The notes below the pieces were generated by a model. The model ran no database searches. It saw nothing but the letters and a program-made list of their open reading frames with translations, and was not told where the DNA came from. A stretch of DNA of 64,000 nucleotides from Sphingomonas phyllosphaerae 5.2 (GTDB taxonomy: Bacteria > Pseudomonadota > Alphaproteobacteria > Sphingomonadales > Sphingomonadaceae), in the NCBI RefSeq assembly GCF_000419605.1, contig NZ_ATTI01000001.1, forward strand, positions 1,522,501 to 1,586,500, written 5' to 3'. Made by a program: the position numbers and the translations under genes. Positions 45,952 to 54,411 of the stretch are shown here, piece after piece (the first letter of the stretch is position 1; each line of letters starts with the position of its first letter).

Positions 45952-47676
45952 TCAGGGAATGCGCACGACTGCCGCCCCGCTGACCGGCGTGTGCTCTTTC
46001 GCCACGGCGTGCTTCGTGGTCCGCGATGTCGCGGGTACTAGCCGGTCGTCCTCGAACCGCCATGTGCCGGCCGCGCCGTCGATGAGAAGATCCAGCGCGG
46101 CATCTATAAAGGCCGGGCACGGGCCATGTGCGGCCGTGCCTGTCGGCACCGTGTCGTTCGTTATGGTGAAGTGCGGCATGATCGTCCGGTGATCGCGCCG
46201 ATCCCGTATCTCGATCACTCCCCATGGATCGATCGCGGCGTCTCCCGTCAGCGTGGGTTCTTCTACGACGTGCCGCAGCGCGCGACGCGAGCAGGCTTCA
46301 GCCACGGCGCCGCAACTGCTGGGGTCACCGACGATCAGGAGCGGGCGGCCGATGGCCGGCGCGCTCGCTGCCGTTACGATCGACGTTCCGTAGAGAAGGC
46401 GTTCCTGGCGCCGCCACCAGCCGGGCGCTCCGACGACGTCGTGACGACGCGCCCCGTGCGGCAGCGCGCGCCATAGCGCCGCCAGCGCGGTGGGGCGCGG
46501 AGTTCCGGACGAAAGGTCGAAGACGCCGGGTTCATAGGCATGTCCGCCGGTCAGGAGCGTGTTCCAGCCATAGCTTCCCAGCAGCGACCAGGCGGTGACG
46601 GCACGCACGTCGATCCCGCCGTCGCGCGCGGCTTCCGCCACGTCCCACGCCTCGGCTGCCCAGCGAAGCTGTTCCTCGCGCGTCGAACCGTTATGCACTT
46701 CCGTGATCGCGATCGGGATGGCGTAGCGATCCCACGCATCGCGCAATGCCCCGGCTAGGCCACCCGGGGCGGGGTCCAGCACCCGCACCGCTTCGGTATC
46801 GGCGAAATCAAGGTGGTCGTTACCGCCGTGCAGATGCGCGGGGTAAAGCGCGGTCCGATGGTCGAGGAACCGGTCGCTCGTCAGATAGTGGTTCAGGCCG
46901 ATCACGTCGGGTGGGCAGGGATCGTCGGCGATGCGCCGCACGCGATCGCCCAGGCCGATGCGTGCGAAGACGTCCCAGAGCGGATGATGCCGGTCGACGC
47001 GACCGTCGAGCAGGTCCCAGCTCGCCCAGCGCCGCAGGTTGTCATGCTCGGCCTGGTTCGCAAGCGGCGCGGTGGCGTAGGTGCGGCCGAGATCCTCGGT
47101 CTGGATCAGCCGCGCCGCCGGGTTGACACGCCGGATCGCGCGCATCGCCGCGCGCGTCGCATCGATCTGGTTGAGCAACGCGCCCCAGAATGCGCGCTCG
47201 CTTCGTTCGTGCGGGTACCAATGGCCGTAAAGCGCCGAGAACCGCGCGGTAGTCAGCGGTTCGTTGACGGGCGTCCATTCCTCCACCCAGTCATAGCGCT
47301 CGGCTACCAGCCCGGCGAAATGGCCCAGCCCTGCGGCAAAACCCTCGTCGAGCAGATCGGTATGGCGCGGCCCGCTGCCGTGATGGACGAGGCCGAGGAT
47401 CGGCCGGATGTCGAGTTCGCGCAAGCGGGCCAGACGGGCATCCGCCCACGTCCAGTCCGGTGCAGCGCCGGACGCGCTCAGTGTCCGTTCCCACAGCACG
47501 GGGTAGCGGAGCGCGCGCAGGCCGAGCCCGGCAAACAGGTCCAGGTCGGCAATGCGATCGTGATGGCCGCTCAGGATCGTCTGGTCACGGTACCCATCGC
47601 GCGTCCGGTTCACCGTGCACTCGATTCCGCCCCATAATTCCAGCGGCGGCATCGGCGTTGGGGGCGTGCCGGTCAC
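45952..47676 (-). CDS. GH1-family beta-glycosidase with a reduced RmlD-like C-terminus
   Basis: 574 residues. Residues 11-400 form a GH1 barrel: acid/base Glu139 in WTPVNEP, nucleophile Glu326 in ITEVHNG, and the late WSLLGSYGW. From about 443 the chain reads RPLLIVGDPSSCGAVAEACS, PWGVIEI and FIDAALDLLIDGAAGTWRFE, which recall the start and the end of an RmlD-type sugar-nucleotide reductase as found in known GH1-RmlD fusions. The middle, including the SDR catalytic Tyr-Lys, is missing, so that half is a relic. ATG 47676 overlaps the preceding stop as ATGA. Last gene of the UGM operon. Confidence 0.75.
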   Translation of the reverse strand: MTGTPPTPMPPLELWGGIECTVNRTRDGYRDQTILSGHHDRIADLDLFAGLGLRALRYPVLWERTLSASGAAPDWTWADARLARLRELDIRPILGLVHHGSGPRHTDLLDEGFAAGLGHFAGLVAERYDWVEEWTPVNEPLTTARFSALYGHWYPHERSERAFWGALLNQIDATRAAMRAIRRVNPAARLIQTEDLGRTYATAPLANQAEHDNLRRWASWDLLDGRVDRHHPLWDVFARIGLGDRVRRIADDPCPPDVIGLNHYLTSDRFLDHRTALYPAHLHGGNDHLDFADTEAVRVLDPAPGGLAGALRDAWDRYAIPIAITEVHNGSTREEQLRWAAEAWDVAEAARDGGIDVRAVTAWSLLGSYGWNTLLTGGHAYEPGVFDLSSGTPRPTALAALWRALPHGARRHDVVGAPGWWRRQERLLYGTSIVTAASAPAIGRPLLIVGDPSSCGAVAEACSRRALRHVVEEPTLTGDAAIDPWGVIEIRDRRDHRTIMPHFTITNDTVPTGTAAHGPCPAFIDAALDLLIDGAAGTWRFEDDRLVPATSRTTKHAVAKEHTPVSGAAVVRIP

Positions 47677-48098
47677 AGCTGCGCAGGCCGATCATGACGG
47701 CGCCCCAGCATGTCGACGAGCGCGTCCACCACCTGAAAGGCTGCGTAGGGCACCGCAAGGCTGCGCAGAAGGCCGATTCTCGGCAACGGCAGGGCAAAGA
47801 CGGAATGAACGACCAGCAGCGCAACAGTCCCGCGCGCCGCCGCATCGATCAGGCTGCCGCCATCCGCCGTCTGCATGCTCTGGCTCATCACCACCGCATC
47901 GGGCGGTGGATCGCCGAGCTGCAAGACCCCGGCGGCGGGCGCGTGGCCGGGCGAGGGGCCGTGGGCGGGTTCGGGCGCCGACGGATCGAGCACGACAGCG
48001 CCGGCCGCGATCATCACCTTCGACAGATACTCCATCTGGAACTTGTCCTCGTGCGCGATGAGGACGCGCACTCCGGTAAGCTCATGTGCAATCAACAT
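47673..48098 (-). CDS. Receiver-like protein lacking phosphorylation residues
   Basis: 141 residues from ATG 48098, 13 bases after the UGM-fusion stop. RVLIAHEDKFQMEYLSKVM matches the first strand and acidic pocket (Glu17, Asp18) of a response-regulator receiver. The strand that should end in the phospho-Asp reads DAVVMSQSM, with Ser72 in its place; the switch Thr/Ser region is LLVVHSV and the conserved Lys-Pro is VPY. With Asp and Lys gone it cannot be phosphorylated normally. There is no DNA-binding domain. It is sandwiched between glycan genes by tight coupling, so it may be a structural or allosteric subunit. Confidence 0.65.
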   Translation of the reverse strand: MLIAHELTGVRVLIAHEDKFQMEYLSKVMIAAGAVVLDPSAPEPAHGPSPGHAPAAGVLQLGDPPPDAVVMSQSMQTADGGSLIDAAARGTVALLVVHSVFALPLPRIGLLRSLAVPYAAFQVVDALVDMLGRRHDRPAQL

Positions 48099-48111
48099 CG
48101 CAGCGTTTCCG

Positions 48112-50385
48112 CTATTCGGCCGCCGTCGCCATTGCCGCTTCTTCCTGACGCGCGTGCCACCGCCGCCATGTCGCAAGCGCCTGACCCACGACCTGGTCCA
48201 TATTGTAATAGCGATAGGTCGCCAGCCGCCCGACGAAGAGGACGTCCGGCTCGGCGAGCGTCAGGGCCTCGTATCGCTTGAACAATGCCTGGTTTTCGGG
48301 GCGAGGGATGGGGTAATATGGGTCGCCGGTCGCCGCAGGATATTCGTAGGTGACGCTGGTCACCGGAGATTGCTGCCCGGTCAGATGCTTGTACTCCGTC
48401 ACCCGGGTATAAGGCACCGCCTCGTCCGGGTAGTTGACGACGGCAACCTGCTGGTGCTGTTCGACAGGCAGGGTGCGATGCTCGAAGCGCAGCGATCGAT
48501 ACGGCAGCGCCCCGTAACGCTGGCCGAAATATTCATCGATCGGGCCGGTGAAGACGAGCAGGTCGTACGTGACCGCATCCTTGACCGCCACAAAATCGGT
48601 GCCGAGCCGCAGCGTGATATTGGGATGGTCGAGCATTGCCGCGAACATGGCGGTATAGCCCTTGTCCGGCATCGCCTGATACGTGTCCGTGAAGTAGCGC
48701 TCGTCGGTGCTGGTCCGCGTCGGAACCCGTGCCGTGACCGCTTTGTCCAGCTCTGACGGGTCCAGCCCCCATTGCTTGCGCGTATAGCCGCGGAAGAACA
48801 GGCGATAGAGTTCCTGACCTATCGAGGACACGACGACGTCTTCAGACGTGCGGATCGTCTCCACCGGTTCGGCGCGCGCCGCCAGAAAGCCAGCAGCATC
48901 GGCGTCCGTTTCGAGCCCGGCATCGAACAGCGTGTTGAGCGTCGTACGATTGATCGGGACGGGTACCTGATGCCCGCGCACCTCGGCCAGAACACGATGT
49001 TCGTAAGGGCGCCAGCCGGTGAAGCGCGAAAGATAGTTGAACACTTCGGCGGAGTTGGTGTGGAAGATGTGCGGCCCGTATTGATGGATCAGGATACCGG
49101 CGGCATCCTCGACATCATAGGCGTTGCCCGCGATGTGCGGGCGGCGATCGATTACGAGGACGCGCCGGCCGCTTTCCGACGCCAGTCGTTCCGCCATCAC
49201 CGCCCCTGCGAAGCCGGCACCGACGATGAGGCAGTCGTAGTGCTCGTGCGCGGAGACTGGCAGATACGGCTCGATCTCCGCGAGCATCGCGGCGGCCGTA
49301 TCGTCCCACGACATCGCGGCGAGCATGGCATCTGCGGCATCGCGCCACGCGCGATCTTCGCCGCGGGCCAGCGCCAATGCCGCGTCGCAGGCGGCGACGA
49401 AGGCAGGCCCGCTCTCCGCAATGCGAACGGCGGCGGTATCGCCGTATTGGCGCACCACATCGGCGACCGGTGTGGAAACTACCGGACGACCTGCGGCGAG
49501 ATACTCCGGCGTCTTGGTCGGGCTGATGAAACGGGTCGCTTCGTTGATCGCGAACGGCATCAATGCGACGTCCCAGCGCGCGATCGTGGCAGGCAGCGCG
49601 TCATAGGAGCGCGAACCAGGATAATGAAGGTTCGCCCGACGCGGAAGTTCGGCAGGATCGATCTTTACGACCGGGCCAACGACCTCGATCGTCCAATCCG
49701 GCCGCGCATCGGCGAGCGTGCCGAGCAACGCCAGATCCATCCGCTCATCGATGACGCCGAAGAAGCCGAAGCGCGGCCTGTCCTCATCGTCACGGCGCCC
49801 AGCACGGGCCGCGGAGAAATGCGCGACGTCGACGCTGGAAGGGAAGGCATGGACGCTGGCGTGTCGGCTTCGCTTCGCTTCATACAGGCTCCAGCCGCCG
49901 GTAAACACAAGGTCAGCCACCCCCAGAAGCTCGTCTTCCAGTTGCAGCAAATGCGGCGGCGCAAACCGAAAGGCGGAAAGCTCGTCCATACAATCATAGA
50001 CGGTACATGCGGCGATGACATGGCGCGAAAACGTCAGCATCATCGGCGTGTAATACCAGCGCACGCTGACGGGCGGCTCGCCGGCCAGAAAGCGTTCGAG
50101 CAGACGTACGAGCGCCGTCTGAGCCGCGTTATCGTCGAGCCCGGCCGGTAGTTGCGGCGTTACCACCCGAATACCGCCCGACCTGGTCTGGATTCGAAGG
50201 TCCGGCGTGGCGACGGCGCCGGTTTCCGCCTCCTCCCAGACCACGACGGAGAAGCGTTGCGCGAGACGCGTCAGGAGATGCTGGGGTCGCTGAAAGACGA
50301 AGTCCCATCGAAGATGGGAAAAGCAGAGCAGAAGCTCGCTATTGCCGCTGGTCGTGGAAGGGGTAGCTTGTGCCACGACAGACAT
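48112..50385 (-). CDS. Glycosyltransferase / UDP-galactopyranose mutase fusion
   Basis: 757 residues. Residues about 15-375 form a GT4-like glycosyltransferase: LLCFSHLRWDFVFQRPQHLL at the N-terminus, an FFGVIDERMD centre, and SPTKTPEYLAAGRPVVSTPV (288-307) with the nucleotide-sugar acidic residue. Residues 381-745 are UDP-galactopyranose mutase: FAD loop GAGFAG (389-394), the HIAGNAYD and YGPHIFHTNS segments, GYTRKQWG, and RYYNMDQVVGQALATW. The mutase makes UDP-galactofuranose; the fused transferase may use it at once. It is the first gene of a leftward operon with the pseudo-receiver and GH1 genes. Confidence 0.88.
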   Translation of the reverse strand: MSVVAQATPSTTSGNSELLLCFSHLRWDFVFQRPQHLLTRLAQRFSVVVWEEAETGAVATPDLRIQTRSGGIRVVTPQLPAGLDDNAAQTALVRLLERFLAGEPPVSVRWYYTPMMLTFSRHVIAACTVYDCMDELSAFRFAPPHLLQLEDELLGVADLVFTGGWSLYEAKRSRHASVHAFPSSVDVAHFSAARAGRRDDEDRPRFGFFGVIDERMDLALLGTLADARPDWTIEVVGPVVKIDPAELPRRANLHYPGSRSYDALPATIARWDVALMPFAINEATRFISPTKTPEYLAAGRPVVSTPVADVVRQYGDTAAVRIAESGPAFVAACDAALALARGEDRAWRDAADAMLAAMSWDDTAAAMLAEIEPYLPVSAHEHYDCLIVGAGFAGAVMAERLASESGRRVLVIDRRPHIAGNAYDVEDAAGILIHQYGPHIFHTNSAEVFNYLSRFTGWRPYEHRVLAEVRGHQVPVPINRTTLNTLFDAGLETDADAAGFLAARAEPVETIRTSEDVVVSSIGQELYRLFFRGYTRKQWGLDPSELDKAVTARVPTRTSTDERYFTDTYQAMPDKGYTAMFAAMLDHPNITLRLGTDFVAVKDAVTYDLLVFTGPIDEYFGQRYGALPYRSLRFEHRTLPVEQHQQVAVVNYPDEAVPYTRVTEYKHLTGQQSPVTSVTYEYPAATGDPYYPIPRPENQALFKRYEALTLAEPDVLFVGRLATYRYYNMDQVVGQALATWRRWHARQEEAAMATAAE

Positions 50386-50823
50386 TCGTATCTCCCAGCC
50401 GCCATTCGGCTTCTACTGAGCTAGCAGGTTGCCGACAGTAGAAACGATGATCCTGGTTAATCGCACGAAAATTTCTCAGTAACACCGATCAATAATGTCG
50501 TCAGCGCGACTGCAGAAAAGGTTTTCCGACTATGTCGACGCCGTATGCATCGCCCGACGTCAATATCACGCCACTACCATGTCAGGATATTGTCGCGCCG
50601 GATTGTTGAAGTCGCGACCGCAGAGACGATTGTTCTCTTCTCATGTACACACCATCTTGCCGATGGCCGTGGCGTCACGAAGGAGGTGCAGCTTCAAAGC
50701 GCCTGTCTGCGGGGTTTGTTCCAGATGAACGCTAATATCATATTGCCTCACATCAAGCGCGCAGCGCAGCGCTTGTCGGACGCAGCTTTCGCGATGGTGT
50801 CGGTGCGCAATGGACGGTAACCG
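50386..50823. other. Divergent promoter region of the glycan locus
   Basis: 438 bases between the UGM-fusion and GH5-like genes. An AT-rich patch at about 50440-50500 (GGTTAATCGCACGAAAATTT) is a likely promoter area. Frames in the region are Cys/Arg-rich and unconvincing. Confidence 0.45.
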
Positions 50824-52257
50824 ATGCCGGTGCATGTTTCCAAAGTCTCGCTCGTTCAGGCGATGCCGCGTATTCGCGTGATCCCGGGTGTCCCTTATTT
50901 CCTGACGGATGATGGCCGCCCGTGGACGCCGGTCGGCGACAATGACGCGATCACCTGGCCGCACCTCGCGCCGCTGTTCCGTCGCCGCGATCTGGCGGCT
51001 GTGGAGCGACACCTGCTCGACCTGCGCGCACATGGCGTTACGTGCATTCGTCTGATGCTGGAATATTGCCACGGTGAGCACCGGTATCTCGAGCGGCCCG
51101 CGGGGCGGTTCGTGCCCAATATGGTGCAGCTGTGGGACGATCTCTTCGCATTGCTGGAACGGACCGGCCTGCGCGTGCTGCTGACGCCCTACGACACTTT
51201 CTTCATGTGGATACGGTGGCGGCGGCATCCCTATGCGCAAGCGGACAGCGGGCTCCGTGTCGGCCGCGACGGCTGGCTCACCAGTCCCGAGATGCGACGC
51301 GCGATCAAGGATCGGCTGGCGTTCGCGAGCGACCGCTGGGGCGGCAGCCCCGCGCTGTTCGCCTGGGACCTGTGGAACGAGATTCATCCTGCGCATGGCG
51401 GAAACGATCCGGCGGCGGTCGCGCCGTTCATCGCCGATCTGTCCGACTGGCTGCGGGCGCGGGAGCGCGAGCGATGGGGTTACGCGAACCTGCAAACGGT
51501 TTCGATCTTCGGCCCGGAACTTGTCCGCCATCCCGTGCTGGTCGACCCAATCTTTCGCCACCCGACGCTCGATTTCGCCAACACCCACCTCTACGAACAT
51601 GGCACGATCGACGATCCTCGCGACACCGTGGCGCCCGCATTAGCCGTGGCGCGGCTGATGCGTGCCGCGGTGATCGCGGCCGGGCCAAATCGGCCGGTGT
51701 TCGATTCAGAGCACGGGCCGATCCACAGTTTCAAGGATCGCAAGCGCACGCTGGCGAGCGACTTCGACGACGAATATTTTCGCCATATCCAGTGGGCGCA
51801 CCTCGCCAGCGGTGGAGCGGGCGGCGGGATGCGGTGGCCGAACCGCCATCCGCACGTACTGACCCGCGGCATGCGCGAAGCGCAGCGCGCACTGGCGGAT
51901 TTTCTGCCGCTGATCGACTGGTCGACGTTCCGGCGACGGAACCTGACCGCCGAGCTGACGTGCGACGATCCCGGCATGGCGGTGGTCGGCTGCGGTGACG
52001 AGCGGCAGGCGCTGGCGTGGCTGGTGCCGACCGACGCGTTTTCCGAGCGCGGAACGTTGCGCCCGCGCGAGAAGGCGAGCGCCACCACGCTGCGTGTGCC
52101 CGGGCTGACCGATGGCCGCTATGCGGTCGTGACCTATGACACGCGCACCGGCGGGATTCTGCGCCGTGACCGGGCCACGAGCGCGAACGGGGTGCTCGCC
52201 GTATCGCTCGATCCAATCCGCTACGACCTCGCAATCGCCATCGATCCAGTGACATGA
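50824..52257 (+). CDS. GH5-like glycoside hydrolase
   Basis: 477 residues; the start could also be ATG 50863, which begins closer to the domain. The barrel carries the acid/base motif WDLWNEIHPAH, an aromatic NTHLYEHG strand and a late DSEHGPIH whose Glu would be the nucleophile. The C-terminal 100 residues (TAELTCDDPGMAVVG onward) form a small beta domain. The family level (GH5 or a clan-A neighbour) is inferred. There is no signal peptide, so a cytoplasmic substrate such as a lipid-linked or imported oligosaccharide is expected. It is coupled by ATGA overlap to the DUF2161 gene. Confidence 0.7.
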   Translation: MPVHVSKVSLVQAMPRIRVIPGVPYFLTDDGRPWTPVGDNDAITWPHLAPLFRRRDLAAVERHLLDLRAHGVTCIRLMLEYCHGEHRYLERPAGRFVPNMVQLWDDLFALLERTGLRVLLTPYDTFFMWIRWRRHPYAQADSGLRVGRDGWLTSPEMRRAIKDRLAFASDRWGGSPALFAWDLWNEIHPAHGGNDPAAVAPFIADLSDWLRARERERWGYANLQTVSIFGPELVRHPVLVDPIFRHPTLDFANTHLYEHGTIDDPRDTVAPALAVARLMRAAVIAAGPNRPVFDSEHGPIHSFKDRKRTLASDFDDEYFRHIQWAHLASGGAGGGMRWPNRHPHVLTRGMREAQRALADFLPLIDWSTFRRRNLTAELTCDDPGMAVVGCGDERQALAWLVPTDAFSERGTLRPREKASATTLRVPGLTDGRYAVVTYDTRTGGILRRDRATSANGVLAVSLDPIRYDLAIAIDPVT

Positions 52258-52964
52258 AGGCAGCCGAACACGTCACGCGACCGCCGACCGGATGGCCGGA
52301 GACGGCGTTGTATGCACCGGTGAAGACGTTTCTCGAGGCGCAAGGCTTCGAGGTGAAAGGCGAGATCTGCGGCTGCGACGTGGTGGCCGTTCGCGAAGGC
52401 GAGCCACCGGTGCTGGTCATCGCCGAACTGAAACTGTCGTTCACGCTCGAACTGGTGTTGCAGGCGGTGGACCGGATGAGGAGCGCCGACACGATCTATC
52501 TCGCCGTCGTGGCTTCGCGGCGCGGGCGCGATCGCGATCCGCGCGTGTTGCGGCTCTGTCGGCTGCTCGGCGTCGGGCTGCTCGCGGTCGATCCCGGCGC
52601 GCACCGGGTGGAGGTGCTTGGCGAGCCGACACAATACCGGCCGCGTGCGAACCTGCCGCTGCGTCGTCGGCTATTGCGTGAACACCGGCGGCGGGTGGGC
52701 GATCCGAATGCCGGCGGCTCCTCGCGCCAGCCGATCATGACCGCTTACCGGCAGCGGGCGCTGGCCTGCGCGGGGGCGATCGGTGACGGCGTCGCGAGGC
52801 CACGCGACTTGCGTCATCTGGCCGACGACGCGGGCACGATCCTGCTACGCAACGTCTACGGCTGGTTCGAACGCGTGCGGCCCGGTCACTACCGGCTTAG
52901 CGATGCGGGCCGGCAGCATGCGGTGGCGCACCGGACGGACGAACCCGACACCGTCGGTCCTTGA
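52254..52964 (+). CDS. DUF2161-type PD-(D/E)XK nuclease-like protein
   Basis: 236 residues. LYAPVKTFLEAQGFEVKGEI is followed by CDVVAVREG and IAELKLS, giving the D...ExK layout of the PD-(D/E)XK fold (Asp about 42, Glu/Lys about 58-60). A long basic stretch follows, then a winged-helix-like C-terminus (ARPRDLRHLADDAGTIL, VRPGHYRLSDAGRQHA). The family is annotated as a putative phosphodiesterase of unknown substrate. Its start overlaps the GH5-like stop as ATGA, an odd partnership that suggests either fortuitous linkage or a regulatory role. Confidence 0.75.
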   Translation: MKAAEHVTRPPTGWPETALYAPVKTFLEAQGFEVKGEICGCDVVAVREGEPPVLVIAELKLSFTLELVLQAVDRMRSADTIYLAVVASRRGRDRDPRVLRLCRLLGVGLLAVDPGAHRVEVLGEPTQYRPRANLPLRRRLLREHRRRVGDPNAGGSSRQPIMTAYRQRALACAGAIGDGVARPRDLRHLADDAGTILLRNVYGWFERVRPGHYRLSDAGRQHAVAHRTDEPDTVGP

Positions 52965-53011
52965 GCCGCTTCGCTGCGGCGCGGGGCACGCGACCTTCCG
53001 CTTTCGCGGCG

Positions 53012-53722
53012 TCAGGCCGCGGCCAGGCGAAGATAGGATGGATCGAAGCCGCACGAACGACGAAGCGCATCCAGGTTTTCGATCACCACACGGTCGCGCT
53101 GCAGCACGATCAATTCCTCCGATCGCAGGACCCTCAACATGCGATTGGTGTGAACAGGCGTTATGCCCAGCGCATCGCCGAGGTGTTCCTGCGTGATCGG
53201 GAAGTCGAAGGCGTTACCCGAAACAAAACCGGCGGCCTCCAGGCGTGCATGTAGCTCGCAAATCAGATGAGCCAGGGAGCGTTCCGCATCCTGCGAATTG
53301 CGCAGCCACACTCGCAGAATCGCTTCGTCGACCAGCTTTGCGGTCCACAATGCCTTTCCGATGCGGGGACAGGACGCGACGGCCTCCTCCATGAACCGCT
53401 TCGGGACGGTTGCCACCGCACAATCCGTGAGCGCCGTGATGGCATGATCCATCGGCGATTCGGTGACCGCGTTGATGCCGCACATGTCGCCTGGCAGCAT
53501 GAAGCCCGTGATCCGGCGCGAGCCGTTCCGGCGAAGGCTGTAGCGCCCGGCCCAACCCTCCAGGATGACGAAGATATAGTCCGGCGTTTCGCCGACCAAA
53601 AGAATGTCGCGATGGCGATCGATCCGCTTGATACTCCAGGGGAGGCTTCGAACCTGCTCCTCTTCGGCAGGCGAGGCTCCAACACGGTGCATAAACATGC
53701 TCACCGCCGACTTCCCCACCAT
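53012..53722 (-). CDS. Crp/Fnr-family transcriptional regulator
   Basis: 236 residues from ATG 53722, preferred to an upstream in-frame ATG (53770) because GGGAGG is ideally spaced. The cyclic-nucleotide-like beta roll includes ETPDYIFVILEGWAGRYS and GFMLPGDMCGI, and the helix-turn-helix FPITQEHLGDALGITPVHTNR. No Cys cluster of FNR type is present. Residues that bind cAMP are not clearly conserved. The subfamily is common in alphaproteobacteria. The neighbours do not indicate its target. Confidence 0.85.
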   Translation of the reverse strand: MVGKSAVSMFMHRVGASPAEEEQVRSLPWSIKRIDRHRDILLVGETPDYIFVILEGWAGRYSLRRNGSRRITGFMLPGDMCGINAVTESPMDHAITALTDCAVATVPKRFMEEAVASCPRIGKALWTAKLVDEAILRVWLRNSQDAERSLAHLICELHARLEAAGFVSGNAFDFPITQEHLGDALGITPVHTNRMLRVLRSEELIVLQRDRVVIENLDALRRSCGFDPSYLRLAAA

Positions 53723-53935
53723 TTTTCCTCCCTTTGCAGGCACTTCGCCGCGAAGGGCAGATAGGGACAACGATCAGGCCCAGTCATTGCCCTCGATCAA
53801 TATCCGTCCAGATCACGCATAGAGTTGGAGGTGTTCATGACGTCGCTCGTCGCCGGACCGGGAGGGAATCCCAGCACATCGGCTGAGCGCGGGCATAAGA
53901 GGACTGGTCGCCGACGGTCCGCGGGCTTGCTCTGC

Positions 53936-54181
53936 TTACTTCGAGAAGCTCGCCGCGCCTCCGACGGCGAAGAAAATCAACTCGAACAACGTGAGATCGG
54001 CAGAGTCGGTAATGCGCATGCGCCAGTCGCTGCAATCACCGAATCCCGTGGCGCTGTCGCGTAGCAACCCGCTCGCAAAGCGTGCCGCCTCGCTCCGCGC
54101 AGCCGCGATATCCGGAAGCTCGGTTCCGATCAGGTCCAGGTCGTCTTCGCCATCGTGCACATGAAAGAAGTAGCGGGACAT
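53936..54181 (-). CDS. DUF6894 family small protein
   Basis: 81 residues from ATG 54181. MSRYFFHVHDGEDDLDLIGT followed by ELPDIAAARSEAARFASGLL is the family signature, and the C-terminus contains RMRITDSADLTLFELIF. The family is small, soluble and common in Sphingomonas, Methylobacterium and rhizobia, with no known function. An upstream in-frame ATG at 54223 is less likely because the family always starts at MxRYFFH. Confidence 0.8.
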   Translation of the reverse strand: MSRYFFHVHDGEDDLDLIGTELPDIAAARSEAARFASGLLRDSATGFGDCSDWRMRITDSADLTLFELIFFAVGGAASFSK

Positions 54182-54411
54182 TGTGTGCTCCAGCTTGGCG
54201 TGCGCGAGCTCTTCCCGCCACAAGCGCCAGGTAAGCCTGCGATTGACCCTAGATGGTTGTGTCCGCGCCGGATGTAAGGCGACCTTGATCCATATCTTGA
54301 TAAATGTAGAAATTACGACCCAGACATATGTTGTGCAGCTTGCTAATCAACATCCGCCACGCGGGTGTATGCCGCTATCGTCGTCGTAGGTACGGAGCGC
54401 TCGCCCCCAAG

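Noticed and set aside
53837..54064. 76-codon plus-strand ORF after GGAGG
   Set aside because: The ribosome site is good, but most of the frame is antisense to the DUF6894 gene and its composition is unconvincing.
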